Of a stretch of 40,575 nt of DNA, positions 25,784 through 33,296 are shown piece by piece. The notes under the pieces were generated by a model. The model was not told the origin of the DNA and did not search any database. It saw nothing but the letters and a program-made list of their open reading frames with translations. The stretch's first letter is position 1; every line of letters begins with the position of its first letter. Source of the stretch: Sphingomonas hominis. Its GTDB lineage: Bacteria; Pseudomonadota; Alphaproteobacteria; Sphingomonadales; Sphingomonadaceae. The DNA is taken from assembly GCF_013328205.1 (NCBI RefSeq), contig NZ_JABULH010000012.1:1-40575 (forward strand), read 5' to 3'. A program made the translations under genes and the position numbers.

Positions 25784-26185
25784 GCTGGTTCGTCCGATCT
25801 GGGGGGAGGGCGCCGGTTAAAGGCGCCGGACGAGTCATCGAACGAGCGCGGCTGTGGTTCCGGGCATGGGCACTCGAACACTGGCTTATGTTAGCTTTTG
25901 CACCACTATGTCGCTTTGTCGACAACCATACATGACGACGATTATACTCGCACGTGGTCGCTTTTCGAAACCCGCACGGGTGACGCTCGCGTTGCTCGAT
26001 CGGCCTCGTCGACCCGCTAGCTATGATATCGCTATTGCGTAACAATGGTGTCGTATATCTGCAACATCGCGCAAAAAATTACGCTGGATCAATGCGCAAG
26101 GTAACAAAGCTGCTTGTCATGGCCGGTTCGAACCTTTCTGTTAGATGAACGAATCCTGACAGGGTCGTCAAAAGGGGATCAGTAC
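25784..26185. promoter_or_regulatory. Divergent control region between DJ-1/PfpI operon and receptor 2
   Basis: A 402-bp gap with no convincing gene. It becomes AT-rich around 25890-26120. Near the minus-strand gene the hexamer GGCGCC occurs twice (around 25810 and 25822), separated by GGTTAA, able to form a hairpin in the leader. A sigma70-like promoter for receptor 2 is listed separately. Ribosome binding site AAAGGGGAT lies 7 nt before ATG 26186. Confidence 0.45.
25919..25948 (+). promoter_or_regulatory. Possible sigma70 promoter of receptor 2
   Basis: TCGACA (25919-25924) and TATACT (25943-25948), each one mismatch from consensus, are separated by 18 bp. They would give a long leader of about 230 nt before ATG 26186, leaving room for further control. 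Sequence match only. Confidence 0.4.
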
Positions 26186-29100
26186 ATGACGTTCAGCAGT
26201 CTGCTCGGCGCTTCCGCACTCGCCGGCACGTTGTTCATTCACGCCAATGCCTGGGCGCAGACCGCGCCTGCGACGCAGACGCTGCCGGACAGTGGCGCGC
26301 TGTCGCCATCGGCCGTACCCAATGCCACCACGCCCGACGCGCAGGTGACGCCCGACGGTCTCCGCATCAATTCGGATGGCTCGACCCAGCGTGTCGCGCA
26401 GACGAACGACGAAGGCGTCGCCACGACCGAGCCGCTGCGGGATGAGTCTGGCCGCACGGCCGACATTATCGTGACGGGATCGCGCATTCCGGTCCGCAAC
26501 ACGATCGACGCCGCGGTTCCAATCACCGCCGTCACCGCGACCGAACTGCTCGGCTCGCGCGGCGACATTTCGCTCGGCGACGCGATCAGCCAGCTGCCGC
26601 AGCTGCGCAGCTCCTTCACCCAGGCGAACTCGATCGGCTCGATCGGCACCGCGGGCATCAACGCACTCGACCTGCGCGGCCTCGGCACCGCGCGCACGCT
26701 GACGCTGCTCAACAACCGCCGCATCGTCACCTCGCAGCCGGGTCAGTACACCCCCGACATCAACACCATTCCGTTCGACCTCGTTGAGCGGATCGATACG
26801 GTGACGGGCGGCAATTCGGCGATCTATGGTTCCGATGCGGTCGCAGGTGTCGTCAACATCACTACCCGACGCGAGTATGACGGCGCACGCTTCCGCGTCC
26901 AGGGCGGTGCCACGACCTACGGCGATCGCGGCAGCTATCTCGCCTCGGGTATGGTCGGAAAGACGATCCTCGATGGCCGGCTCAACATCACGGTCGCGGG
27001 TGAGTACAGCCACTCGGAGCCGCTGTTCTACGCTGATCGCGAGTATCTCGGCGCGTTCAACGGCACACCGGGGTTTATCACCTCGCAGATCACCACGGCG
27101 CCGAACCGCAACTTCGACGGCATTCCCAACGCCGTATTCGTCGATGGCGGGATCAAGTTCACCAACATCTCGACCGGCGGCCTGGTGCAGACCAGCTGCC
27201 CGGCCGCGACCGCGACCAACGCCGCACGCCGCGCGGCGAACTGCACCGGGCAGAACAATCCGCTCGGCACGCCGCTCGCCTATTTCTACGTCTTCCAGCC
27301 CGACGGCACGCTGATCCGCAACGACCCCTCGCAGGGGCTGGTCGACAATCGCGGCATCGGTGGTGGCGTGCTCGGCGGCCTGACTGCGACGGGCGTTGAG
27401 GACGCGATGCTGCTTCCGGGCGTCGATCGCTATCTCGGCTCGGTGTTCATGACCGGCAACTTCTCTGCCGGGTTCAAGCCGTTCGCCGAATTCTCATTCG
27501 CGCGCATCGACGTGACGCAGCAGAGCACGCAGCCGACCTTCACCGGCGGTACGCTCAGCCGCACCGTCAGCATCAACAACCCGTTCCTGACCGCGCAGTC
27601 GCGGCAGACGCTGACGACGATCCTGGCACCGGGCGCGACCACCTTCGGGCTTGACCGCTTCAACAACGATTTCGGCACACGTGCCGAGTTCCACCGCCGC
27701 GACACCTATCGCGGCGTGGTCGGCGTGAACGGCAACATCACGAACAACATTCGCTACGAAGTGGCGGGCAATTACGGCCGGACCGAGAATTTCTATCGTA
27801 CCGGCGGCAACGTCCTGATCCAGAACTACAACAACGCGTTCAATGCGGTCGCGGCGCCCGCCGGCTACACCGGCACCAGTTTCGTGACCACGCCGAGCGG
27901 TGGTCGTGCGGTCTGCGCGATCAACGCCGACGCGAGCACGGCCAACGACGATCCGAACTGCGTGCCGCTCAACCTGTTCGGCCGTCGCAATTACGACCAG
28001 CGCGCGCTCAACTACGTGCTGTATACCTCGACCCGCAATCAGTGGGCCGAGCAGATCGACGCAACTGCGTTCGTCGCGGGCGATACCGGCGGCTTCTTCC
28101 GCCTGCCGGGCGGTCCGATCGGCTTCTCGATCGGTGGCGAGTACCGTCGCGAGGACGCCAACTCGACGCAGGATCCGGTCACGCAATCGGGTGCGACCTT
28201 CCTGAACCCGGCTTCCACCTTCTCGCCCCCCGCGGTCGAGGTGAAGGAAGCGTACGGTGAAATCCGCCTGCCGCTGCTCAGCGACGTGTTCGGCATCCAC
28301 GAACTGACGGCGGAGGGTGCGGGCCGCGTGTCCGATTACGGCGGTCGTATCGGGTCGGTGACGGCGTGGAACGCGGGCCTGATCTGGGCGCCGGTGCGCG
28401 ACCTGCGCTTTCGCGGCACGTATTCGCGCTCAATCCGCGCGCCGAACCTCAGCAACCTGTATGCGTCGCGTGCGATCACCTACGCCACCATCAGTGACCC
28501 CTGCGATCAGCCGGGCGGCAGCAACGCGGGCAACAACATCGACTCGAACCCTAACCGCCGTCGCAACTGCGCGGCCGCGGGGATCCCGACGACGTTGACC
28601 TTCACCAACCCCGACGGCATCGTCACCACGCGTCCGTGGAGCAACGTGCCGGGTTCGACCCCGGCAGGCGTCAACCAGGGCAACCAGGACCTCGAACCGG
28701 AAATCGGCTACAGCTTCACCGTGGGTGGCGCCTTTACCCCGACCTTCCTGCCCGGGTTCAAGCTGACGGTCGATTACTACAATATTCGAGTGAAGAACGT
28801 GATCTCGGGCCTGACCGGCCAGACGATCATCAACCGCTGCTACGACGACCCGGTCGGGATCGACAACGTGTTCTGCGCTGCGGTATTCCGTCGCACCAGC
28901 ACCGACGCGGTCCAGAACGGCGCGTTCAATGGCCAGAACTCACGCAACATCGAAGGCACCAACTACACCTTCGGTACCGCGGGTGACGGCATCTCGTTCC
29001 TCAACCAGCCGTTCAACTTCGCCAAGCTGGAAACGAAGGGCATCGACGTCGACGTGTCCTACGCGCACACCTTCAGCGAGGATTTCGGCCTGAACGTGCG

Positions 29101-29545
29101 CGGTCTGGCCAGCTACCTGATAACACGTCGCTCGTTCTACTACATCAGCGAGCCGAGCCGGTACGACCGCATCAACGACACGCTGGGCGATCCGTCGTGG
29201 CAGGCGCAAGCGACGATCAACGCGCGCTTCCGCAACTTCGACATCAACTACAACGCGCGTTACATCGGAAAGCAGATCGTCTCGGCGCTGTCGTACGACA
29301 CGTTCTTCTCGGTGCAGGGGCGTCCGCCGCTCAACCCGGATGCGCGGCCATTCAAATATTACGATCCGATCGTCTACCACAACGTCCGGCTCAACCTGAA
29401 CGCGACCAAGCAGTTCTCCTTCTACCTCGGTGTGGACAACCTCACCAACGAACTGCCGCCGTACGACCAGACCGGCAACGGCGACGGCGCGATCTACCCG
29501 AACACCGGGCGTTTCCTGTACGCAGGTGCGACCGCGCGCTTCTGA
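26186..29545 (+). CDS. TonB-dependent receptor 2 (paralogue of receptor 1)
   Basis: Outer-membrane receptor of 1119 residues. ATG 26186 follows AAAGGGGAT and gives a signal peptide ending in ANAWAQ. An N-terminal extension of about 80 residues precedes DIIVTGSRIPVRN. The plug has LDLRGLGTARTLTLLNNRR, ERIDTVTGGNSAIYGSDA and VAGVVNITTRR. The barrel ends in FLYAGATARF. The same landmarks occur in receptor 1 in the same order, and loop cysteines recur (CDQPGGSNAGN, NRCYDDP), so the two genes are paralogues that have diverged, not a recent copy. No TonB-like or sulfotransferase gene accompanies this one. The ligand is unknown. Confidence 0.95.
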   Translation: MTFSSLLGASALAGTLFIHANAWAQTAPATQTLPDSGALSPSAVPNATTPDAQVTPDGLRINSDGSTQRVAQTNDEGVATTEPLRDESGRTADIIVTGSRIPVRNTIDAAVPITAVTATELLGSRGDISLGDAISQLPQLRSSFTQANSIGSIGTAGINALDLRGLGTARTLTLLNNRRIVTSQPGQYTPDINTIPFDLVERIDTVTGGNSAIYGSDAVAGVVNITTRREYDGARFRVQGGATTYGDRGSYLASGMVGKTILDGRLNITVAGEYSHSEPLFYADREYLGAFNGTPGFITSQITTAPNRNFDGIPNAVFVDGGIKFTNISTGGLVQTSCPAATATNAARRAANCTGQNNPLGTPLAYFYVFQPDGTLIRNDPSQGLVDNRGIGGGVLGGLTATGVEDAMLLPGVDRYLGSVFMTGNFSAGFKPFAEFSFARIDVTQQSTQPTFTGGTLSRTVSINNPFLTAQSRQTLTTILAPGATTFGLDRFNNDFGTRAEFHRRDTYRGVVGVNGNITNNIRYEVAGNYGRTENFYRTGGNVLIQNYNNAFNAVAAPAGYTGTSFVTTPSGGRAVCAINADASTANDDPNCVPLNLFGRRNYDQRALNYVLYTSTRNQWAEQIDATAFVAGDTGGFFRLPGGPIGFSIGGEYRREDANSTQDPVTQSGATFLNPASTFSPPAVEVKEAYGEIRLPLLSDVFGIHELTAEGAGRVSDYGGRIGSVTAWNAGLIWAPVRDLRFRGTYSRSIRAPNLSNLYASRAITYATISDPCDQPGGSNAGNNIDSNPNRRRNCAAAGIPTTLTFTNPDGIVTTRPWSNVPGSTPAGVNQGNQDLEPEIGYSFTVGGAFTPTFLPGFKLTVDYYNIRVKNVISGLTGQTIINRCYDDPVGIDNVFCAAVFRRTSTDAVQNGAFNGQNSRNIEGTNYTFGTAGDGISFLNQPFNFAKLETKGIDVDVSYAHTFSEDFGLNVRGLASYLITRRSFYYISEPSRYDRINDTLGDPSWQAQATINARFRNFDINYNARYIGKQIVSALSYDTFFSVQGRPPLNPDARPFKYYDPIVYHNVRLNLNATKQFSFYLGVDNLTNELPPYDQTGNGDGAIYPNTGRFLYAGATARF

Positions 29546-29569
29546 TCCGCGCCACGATCAAGAAATTGA

Positions 29570-29598
29570 GGGCCGTCTCGCGAGAGGCGGCCCCTTTT
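29570..29598 (+). terminator. Intrinsic terminator after receptor 2
   Basis: GGGCCGTCTC (29570-29579), loop GCGA, GAGGCGGCCC (29584-29593), then CTTTTC. A ten-pair stem with one G-T pair and a GNRA loop followed by a short T run: a good rho-independent terminator 24 nt past the stop, just before the convergent vapC. Confidence 0.8.
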
Positions 29599-29617
29599 CA
29601 TACGTGGTCACTCGCAC

Positions 29618-30004
29618 TCAGCGAATTACCACCACCTTGACCTCGGCTGCGGCTGCGATCTCCTTCCACTTGCGGTCGGAGGTCCAGGCCGGCAGTCCGT
29701 CGCGCTTGGCGAGCGCGAGGCAGAAGCGATCGCCGAGCGATAGCCCGCCCTCGACGGTGTGGCGCCGCAGCCGCCCCGCCTCGCGCGCGAGCGCCGCATC
29801 GGCGGGGACCAGCTCGACGGGGAGTGGGCGCAGCATGGCGTCGACCTCGTCGTCGGGCATGCCGAGCTTGTGGTAGTGCGAGGCAACCTCAGCCATGTTG
29901 ACCACCGACATGCGCGCGCCGGCGAGCGCGCCCTCGACCTTCTTGGCGCCAGCCTCGCCGCGCAGCAGCGCGAGCAGCGCCGAGGCGTCGAGCACGACCC
30001 TCAT
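29618..30004 (-). CDS. vapC: VapC-type PIN-domain ribonuclease toxin
   Basis: A 128-residue PIN-domain protein, the toxin of a type II toxin-antitoxin pair; VapC proteins cut RNA, often tRNA. The acidic metal site is complete: Asp6 (VVLDASALLALL), Glu39 (VVNMAEVASHY), Asp92 (LSLGDRFCLALA) and Asp110 (AWTSDRKW). Its ATG (30004-30002) overlaps the antitoxin stop in an ATGA junction, so translation is coupled. The frame stays open upstream of this ATG, but that part lies over the antitoxin gene. The toxin appears intact. Confidence 0.9.
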   Translation of the reverse strand: MRVVLDASALLALLRGEAGAKKVEGALAGARMSVVNMAEVASHYHKLGMPDDEVDAMLRPLPVELVPADAALAREAGRLRRHTVEGGLSLGDRFCLALAKRDGLPAWTSDRKWKEIAAAAEVKVVVIR

Positions 30005-30243
30005 TCGCCGTTCTCCGCGGCGCGGCTGGCAAGGAAATCGTCGACGCTCGCGCCGGGGGCGTCGCGGTAGCGTCGCGCGAGCGCCTGCGCCTGCGCCACG
30101 ATCTGCGGCACGGTGCGCAGCACGACGCCATCGGCCGTCTCGTCGAGATAAACCGCACCGCCGCCGGTGAGCCCAAGCCGCTTGCGGATGTCGGCCGGCA
30201 GGCTCATGCGGCCGTTGGACGTGATGTTGACTTGGACGGTCAT
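30001..30243 (-). CDS. vapB: VapB-type antitoxin, AbrB-like
   Basis: An 80-residue antitoxin. The first 45 residues (VQVNITSNGRMSLPADIRKR, then LGLTGGGAVYLDE) have the swapped-hairpin AbrB/MazE DNA-binding pattern. The rest (VAQAQALARRYRDAPGASVD) is the flexible helix that would fill the toxin active site. ATG 30243 is preferred over upstream starts because it begins the domain and lies 36 nt from a recognisable -10 element. It represses its own operon by family precedent. Confidence 0.88.
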   Translation of the reverse strand: MTVQVNITSNGRMSLPADIRKRLGLTGGGAVYLDETADGVVLRTVPQIVAQAQALARRYRDAPGASVDDFLASRAAENGE

Positions 30244-30278
30244 GGTGGCAGCCTGTTGCTCGGTGTGTCGCTGGGGAC

Positions 30279-30307
30279 AGTATAGGCGCATCATTGCCGA
30301 CCCTCAA
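30279..30307 (-). promoter_or_regulatory. Promoter of vapBC
   Basis: On the minus strand, TTGAGG (30307-30302) and TATACT (30284-30279) are separated by exactly 17 bp, 36 nt upstream of the vapB ATG. Four of six bases match the -35 and five of six the -10 consensus. Confidence 0.5.
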
Positions 30308-30569
30308 CGTCGGTGATGCCGTGCCACACGTGCAGAAGCGTGACACGCCCCCTCCCCTATGCCACGCTTCGTGCAGGCACTTTCCATAATCGTGGCTTAT
30401 GGTAGGAACAAGGCGGTTATTGCTCAGAACAGGATAGCGGGGCAGGGTGGTGTACGAAGGTAGCAATACACCAGCGCCGAGCGCGCCCGATCAGGGCAAG
30501 CGAGATCCTTTGAGTCTCACGGTCGGCGACGTGCCACAACCGGAATCTAAAGACACAAGTGACACCATC
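30308..30569. other. Region between vapBC and integrase with two inverted repeats
   Basis: Two symmetrical elements are visible. TGCAGAAGCGTG (30331-30342) pairs with CACGCTTCGTGCA (30363-30375), near-perfect arms around 20 bp. CCATAA (30384-30389) and TTATGG (30397-30402) flank TCGTGGC, 7 bp, the geometry of a tyrosine-recombinase core site. The first may be a terminator or operator; the second may be an attachment or control site for the neighbouring integrase. Neither is proven. Confidence 0.35.
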
Positions 30570-31802
30570 ATGTCGGCCACCAGCGAACAAGCCGTGCCGA
30601 CCACGCTGCTGCTCGTCCGGACCCACGCCGTGCTGCCGACGCGCCGCTCGCGGCGCGCCGGCGGCGACGATGCCGCCACACCCGACGCGCGGTTGCTGAC
30701 CGTGCTCGGCCGCGCCGCACCCGCCGGCCTGCCCCCGGTTAGCGCGCTCGGCGTCGAGACCGCGCTCGAGGCGATGGCCGACGCCTCCAAGCTTGCGGTC
30801 GCGGCCGACCTCGACTGCTGGCTCGACTGGTGCGCCGGCGAGCACCGGCGCCCGTGTCCCGCCGATCCCGAGGACTTGGTGCGCTACCTGCGCGCGCTCG
30901 AAGCCGACGGCAAGAAGCCCGCAACGCTATCTCGCCGCATCGCCAGCCTTGCGACGGTGCACCGGCTGCTCGGCCTCGGCAGCGACGCCTTGCCGACGTC
31001 GGCGCCGATGGTCCGCAACGCGCTGCGCGGCAACCGCCGGCGCCAGGGCGCGGCGCAACGCCAGGCCGCCCCGCTCCGCTTTGGCGGCGGGCTCGGTGAG
31101 GCGGGTGGCTTCACTTTGTCGGCGCTGCTCGCCGCCTGTACCGGCGATGCCCAGGGCCTGCGCGATGCAGCGCTGCTGTCACTCGGCTACGACGCCGGCC
31201 TGCGGGTCAGCGAACTGATCGCCGTCGCGGTTGCCGACCTCAGACCGCAGTCGGACGGCACCGGGTTGCTTCACCTGCCGCGCTCCAAGACCGACCAGGA
31301 AGGGATCGGGGCCTGGGCGTGGTTGTCCGCCGACACGATGCGCCGCGTTGCCGCGTGGCTGGCCGAGGCTGCGATTACCGAGGGCGTGCTGTTCCGCCGT
31401 GTCGGCGTCGACCGACGTCGGCAACGGTCCAAGGAGCTCGCCGATGCGCGCTGGGGCGACGAGGACGCGGAGGGTGCAGCGCTGCTGGTGACCTACACGA
31501 TTGGAAGCGCGCCGCTGACCCGGCAGGGTGTGACCGGCATCTACCGTCGCATCGCGCGCGCGGCCGCTGACGCCGGGCTGGTCGACCTGCCCGCGGGCGA
31601 ACTCGATGGGGCGATCGCGGCGCTGTCCACGCACTCGCTGCGCGTCGGGCTGACGCAGGACCTGTTCGCGGCGGGCGAGGACGGTGCGGGGATCGCGCTC
31701 ACGCTGCGCTGGTCGTCACCGTCGACGGCGCTTCGTTACGGACGTCGATTGCAGGCGCAGAGCGGTGTTGCCGCCCGCGTTCTGTCGCGCGTGCGGGGGT
31801 GA
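30570..31802 (+). CDS. Tyrosine recombinase/integrase
   Basis: A site-specific recombinase of 410 residues from ATG 30570; an in-frame GTG at 30447 would add 41 low-complexity residues and cannot be excluded. A core-binding helical domain (LDCWLDWCAGEHRRPCPAD, then LSRRIASLATVHRLLG) precedes the catalytic domain. Catalytic residues from ATG 30570: Arg212 (AGLRVSEL), Lys240 (PRSKTDQ), His355 and Arg358 (STHSLRVGLTQ), Trp381 in the His/Trp position (LRWSS) and the nucleophile Tyr390 (LRYGRR). The set is complete, so it is probably active. The His355-x-x-Arg motif is followed by QDLFAAG. No excisionase is seen next to it. It may move a neighbouring cassette or resolve plasmid dimers. Confidence 0.9.
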   Translation: MSATSEQAVPTTLLLVRTHAVLPTRRSRRAGGDDAATPDARLLTVLGRAAPAGLPPVSALGVETALEAMADASKLAVAADLDCWLDWCAGEHRRPCPADPEDLVRYLRALEADGKKPATLSRRIASLATVHRLLGLGSDALPTSAPMVRNALRGNRRRQGAAQRQAAPLRFGGGLGEAGGFTLSALLAACTGDAQGLRDAALLSLGYDAGLRVSELIAVAVADLRPQSDGTGLLHLPRSKTDQEGIGAWAWLSADTMRRVAAWLAEAAITEGVLFRRVGVDRRRQRSKELADARWGDEDAEGAALLVTYTIGSAPLTRQGVTGIYRRIARAAADAGLVDLPAGELDGAIAALSTHSLRVGLTQDLFAAGEDGAGIALTLRWSSPSTALRYGRRLQAQSGVAARVLSRVRG

Positions 31803-31845
31803 ACGTCCTGCTCGATAACTCGCGCTGTCGCATGACGTAAGAAAA

Positions 31846-31891
31846 CGCGCCCGGACGCGGGTTCGAGCAGGTGAACCGGCATCCGGGCGCG
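31846..31891. terminator. Inverted repeat between integrase and entericidin genes
   Basis: CGCGCCCGGA (31846-31855) and TCCGGGCGCG (31882-31891) are perfect 10-bp arms around 26 bp. A second hairpin, GGGGGTGC-TT-GCACC(TCCC), lies at about 31932-31950 and would serve the minus-strand operon. Both are in the gap between converging genes, so termination is the likely role, although T tracts are weak. Confidence 0.5.
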
Positions 31892-31966
31892 ATCCCACCG
31901 CGCAGGCGGGGACCCGCTAGAGGGGGAGAACGGGGGTGCTTGCACCTCCCGCGCGGTGGAATGGGA

Positions 31967-32104
31967 TTACTTGCCGTCCTTGCCCGAGGCGCCCGAGACG
32001 GCGTCGCCGGCCGATTTCAGGTCCCGGCCCGCGCCGTCGACGGTGTTGCATGCGGCGAGCGCCAGCATCGCGGTCAGGCCGGTCGCTAGGATGATCTTCT
32101 TCAT
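31967..32104 (-). CDS. Entericidin A/B-family small lipoprotein
   Basis: A 45-residue lipoprotein. A perfect AGGAGG ribosome binding site precedes ATG 32104. The N terminus MKKIILATGLTAMLALAAC carries a lipobox with the acylated Cys19. The mature part NTVDGAGRDLKSAGDAVSG matches the entericidin family signature. Entericidins are small membrane lipoproteins linked to stationary-phase and stress responses. It is last in a five-gene minus-strand operon, 59 nt after the PhnA-like gene, and its own strong ribosome binding site suggests high expression. Confidence 0.88.
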   Translation of the reverse strand: MKKIILATGLTAMLALAACNTVDGAGRDLKSAGDAVSGASGKDGK

Positions 32105-32163
32105 GGAACTACCTCCTTGATGAAAGGTATGGCCGGGCCGGTACGCCGCCCCGTCGCGGGCAC

Positions 32164-33060
32164 TCAGCGCAGGCGGCGCCGCGTCGCCGTCGTGGCGCCA
32201 AAGGCGGCCGCACCGGCACCGACCAGCAGCGCGAGCACGAGGATGAACGAGGTCTTCGACGCCGCACCCGCGGCCGCGTCGGCAGCCTTCTTGGCGGTCT
32301 GAACCGCTTCGTTCTTGGTCTGGACGAAGCGCTGCTTGGCCTGGGTCACCTGCGCCTGCGCCTCCGGGCGGCTGATCTTGCGCTGTGCGGCGACGATGTC
32401 GACGATGCGGTTCTCGGCACGCTGGCCGTCGGCCCCGCCGCGGGCGAGCGCGGGCAGTTCCTTCGCGACTTCCTTCTGCGCCTGCTCGGGCGTCATCTGC
32501 GCCGGATCGCTGGGCGCGTCGGAGAGATAGTCGGACGCTTCCTGGCGGACGTCGTTCTGGTCGATGCCTGCGACCGAGGCAGCCTGCGGCGCGACGCGCG
32601 CTGCGGCACCGACGGTCGAGCCCGCCGCGCTCGCGACGCTGCCGACGGTGCGGAACGCGCCACCGATGATGCCACCGACCGCCGAGGTCAGCAGATAGAT
32701 CGTCAGGATCAGCGTCACGCCCCAGACGACCAGGCCGTGGGCCAGCGCGTCGAAGCGGTCGGTCACACCCGACACGCGCGCGGCGGTATAGCCGCCCGCA
32801 CCAAGCGCGATCACGGTGGTGATCAGCCAGTAGATGCCCGCACCGATGCCGAAGCCTGCCGCGCCCGGCGTCGTGCCCTCGGTCGGATCGACCATCGAGA
32901 GGCCGATGCCCGTGCCGAGGATGCCGAGCACCACCTGCACCGCAATCGCGATCACGACGCCGGCGAAGATCGCCCCCCAGGACACGCGCGCGAAACGCGC
33001 GGTGAGCGCGGTGTCGGTCGCGACGTAATCGTCCCGAACCCCCGTTACATTGGTCGCCAT
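32164..33060 (-). CDS. PhnA-like membrane protein
   Basis: A 298-residue membrane protein of a type annotated as PhnA-like in sphingomonads; the name carries no proven link to phosphonate use. ATG 33060 has AGGAG 5 nt upstream. Hydrophobic segments occur at about 28-52 (WGAIFAGVVIAIAVQVVLGI), 68-95 and 108-135, then a Gly/Ala-rich stretch. A charged helical region follows at about 160-265 (QKEVAKELPALARGG, AQVTQAKQRFVQTKNEAVQ). A last transmembrane helix ends the protein (SFILVLALLVGAGAAAFGA) with a basic tail TTATRRRLR. The start is 2 nt after the stop of the small CsbD-like gene. Function is unknown; context points to envelope stress. Confidence 0.75.
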   Translation of the reverse strand: MATNVTGVRDDYVATDTALTARFARVSWGAIFAGVVIAIAVQVVLGILGTGIGLSMVDPTEGTTPGAAGFGIGAGIYWLITTVIALGAGGYTAARVSGVTDRFDALAHGLVVWGVTLILTIYLLTSAVGGIIGGAFRTVGSVASAAGSTVGAAARVAPQAASVAGIDQNDVRQEASDYLSDAPSDPAQMTPEQAQKEVAKELPALARGGADGQRAENRIVDIVAAQRKISRPEAQAQVTQAKQRFVQTKNEAVQTAKKAADAAAGAASKTSFILVLALLVGAGAAAFGATTATRRRLR

Positions 33061-33062
33061 AT

Positions 33063-33296
33063 TCACTCCTGTTCTTGTTTCGGATTGTTGGTGTCGGTGT
33101 CGCGCGCGCGGGTCTTCGGCACCTCGGCGTCCCGCTGCTTCGCGGCGTCGCGTTGCTCACTGCGGCCGTCGCGCACGGCCTGGTCGTCGCCGAGCAGCTT
33201 GCCGATCGCCTCCTGCGCGGCGCCCTTGGCCTCGCGTACGGGGGCGGAAGCAGGGGGAGCGGATTTCTCGCGTTTGTCGGGTGTGTCGTCGCTCAC
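33063..33296 (-). CDS. Small CsbD-like stress protein
   Basis: A 77-residue, highly charged soluble protein. GTG 33296 is chosen because it overlaps the stop of the upstream regulator (GTGA) and has GGAGG 7 nt before it. The core VREAKGAAQEAIGKLLGDDQ resembles the CsbD motif, in which a Lys/Gly/Ala-rich helix ends in GKxxGD. The remainder is an Asp/Arg/Lys/Gln-rich, probably disordered tail. CsbD proteins accumulate under general stress, with no known biochemical role. Translational coupling with the PAS-LuxR gene suggests joint control. Confidence 0.7.
   Translation of the reverse strand: MSDDTPDKREKSAPPASAPVREAKGAAQEAIGKLLGDDQAVRDGRSEQRDAAKQRDAEVPKTRARDTDTNNPKQEQE

Noticed and set aside
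25841-25861. GGAAC and CGTT on the minus strand upstream of the DJ-1/PfpI gene
   Set aside because: The spacing is 12 bp, not the 16-17 bp of EcfG promoters.
29618-30466. A single 282-codon minus-strand frame covering vapC and upstream DNA
   Set aside because: Only the last 128 codons have PIN-domain sequence. The upstream part lies over vapB in another frame and has no coding character.
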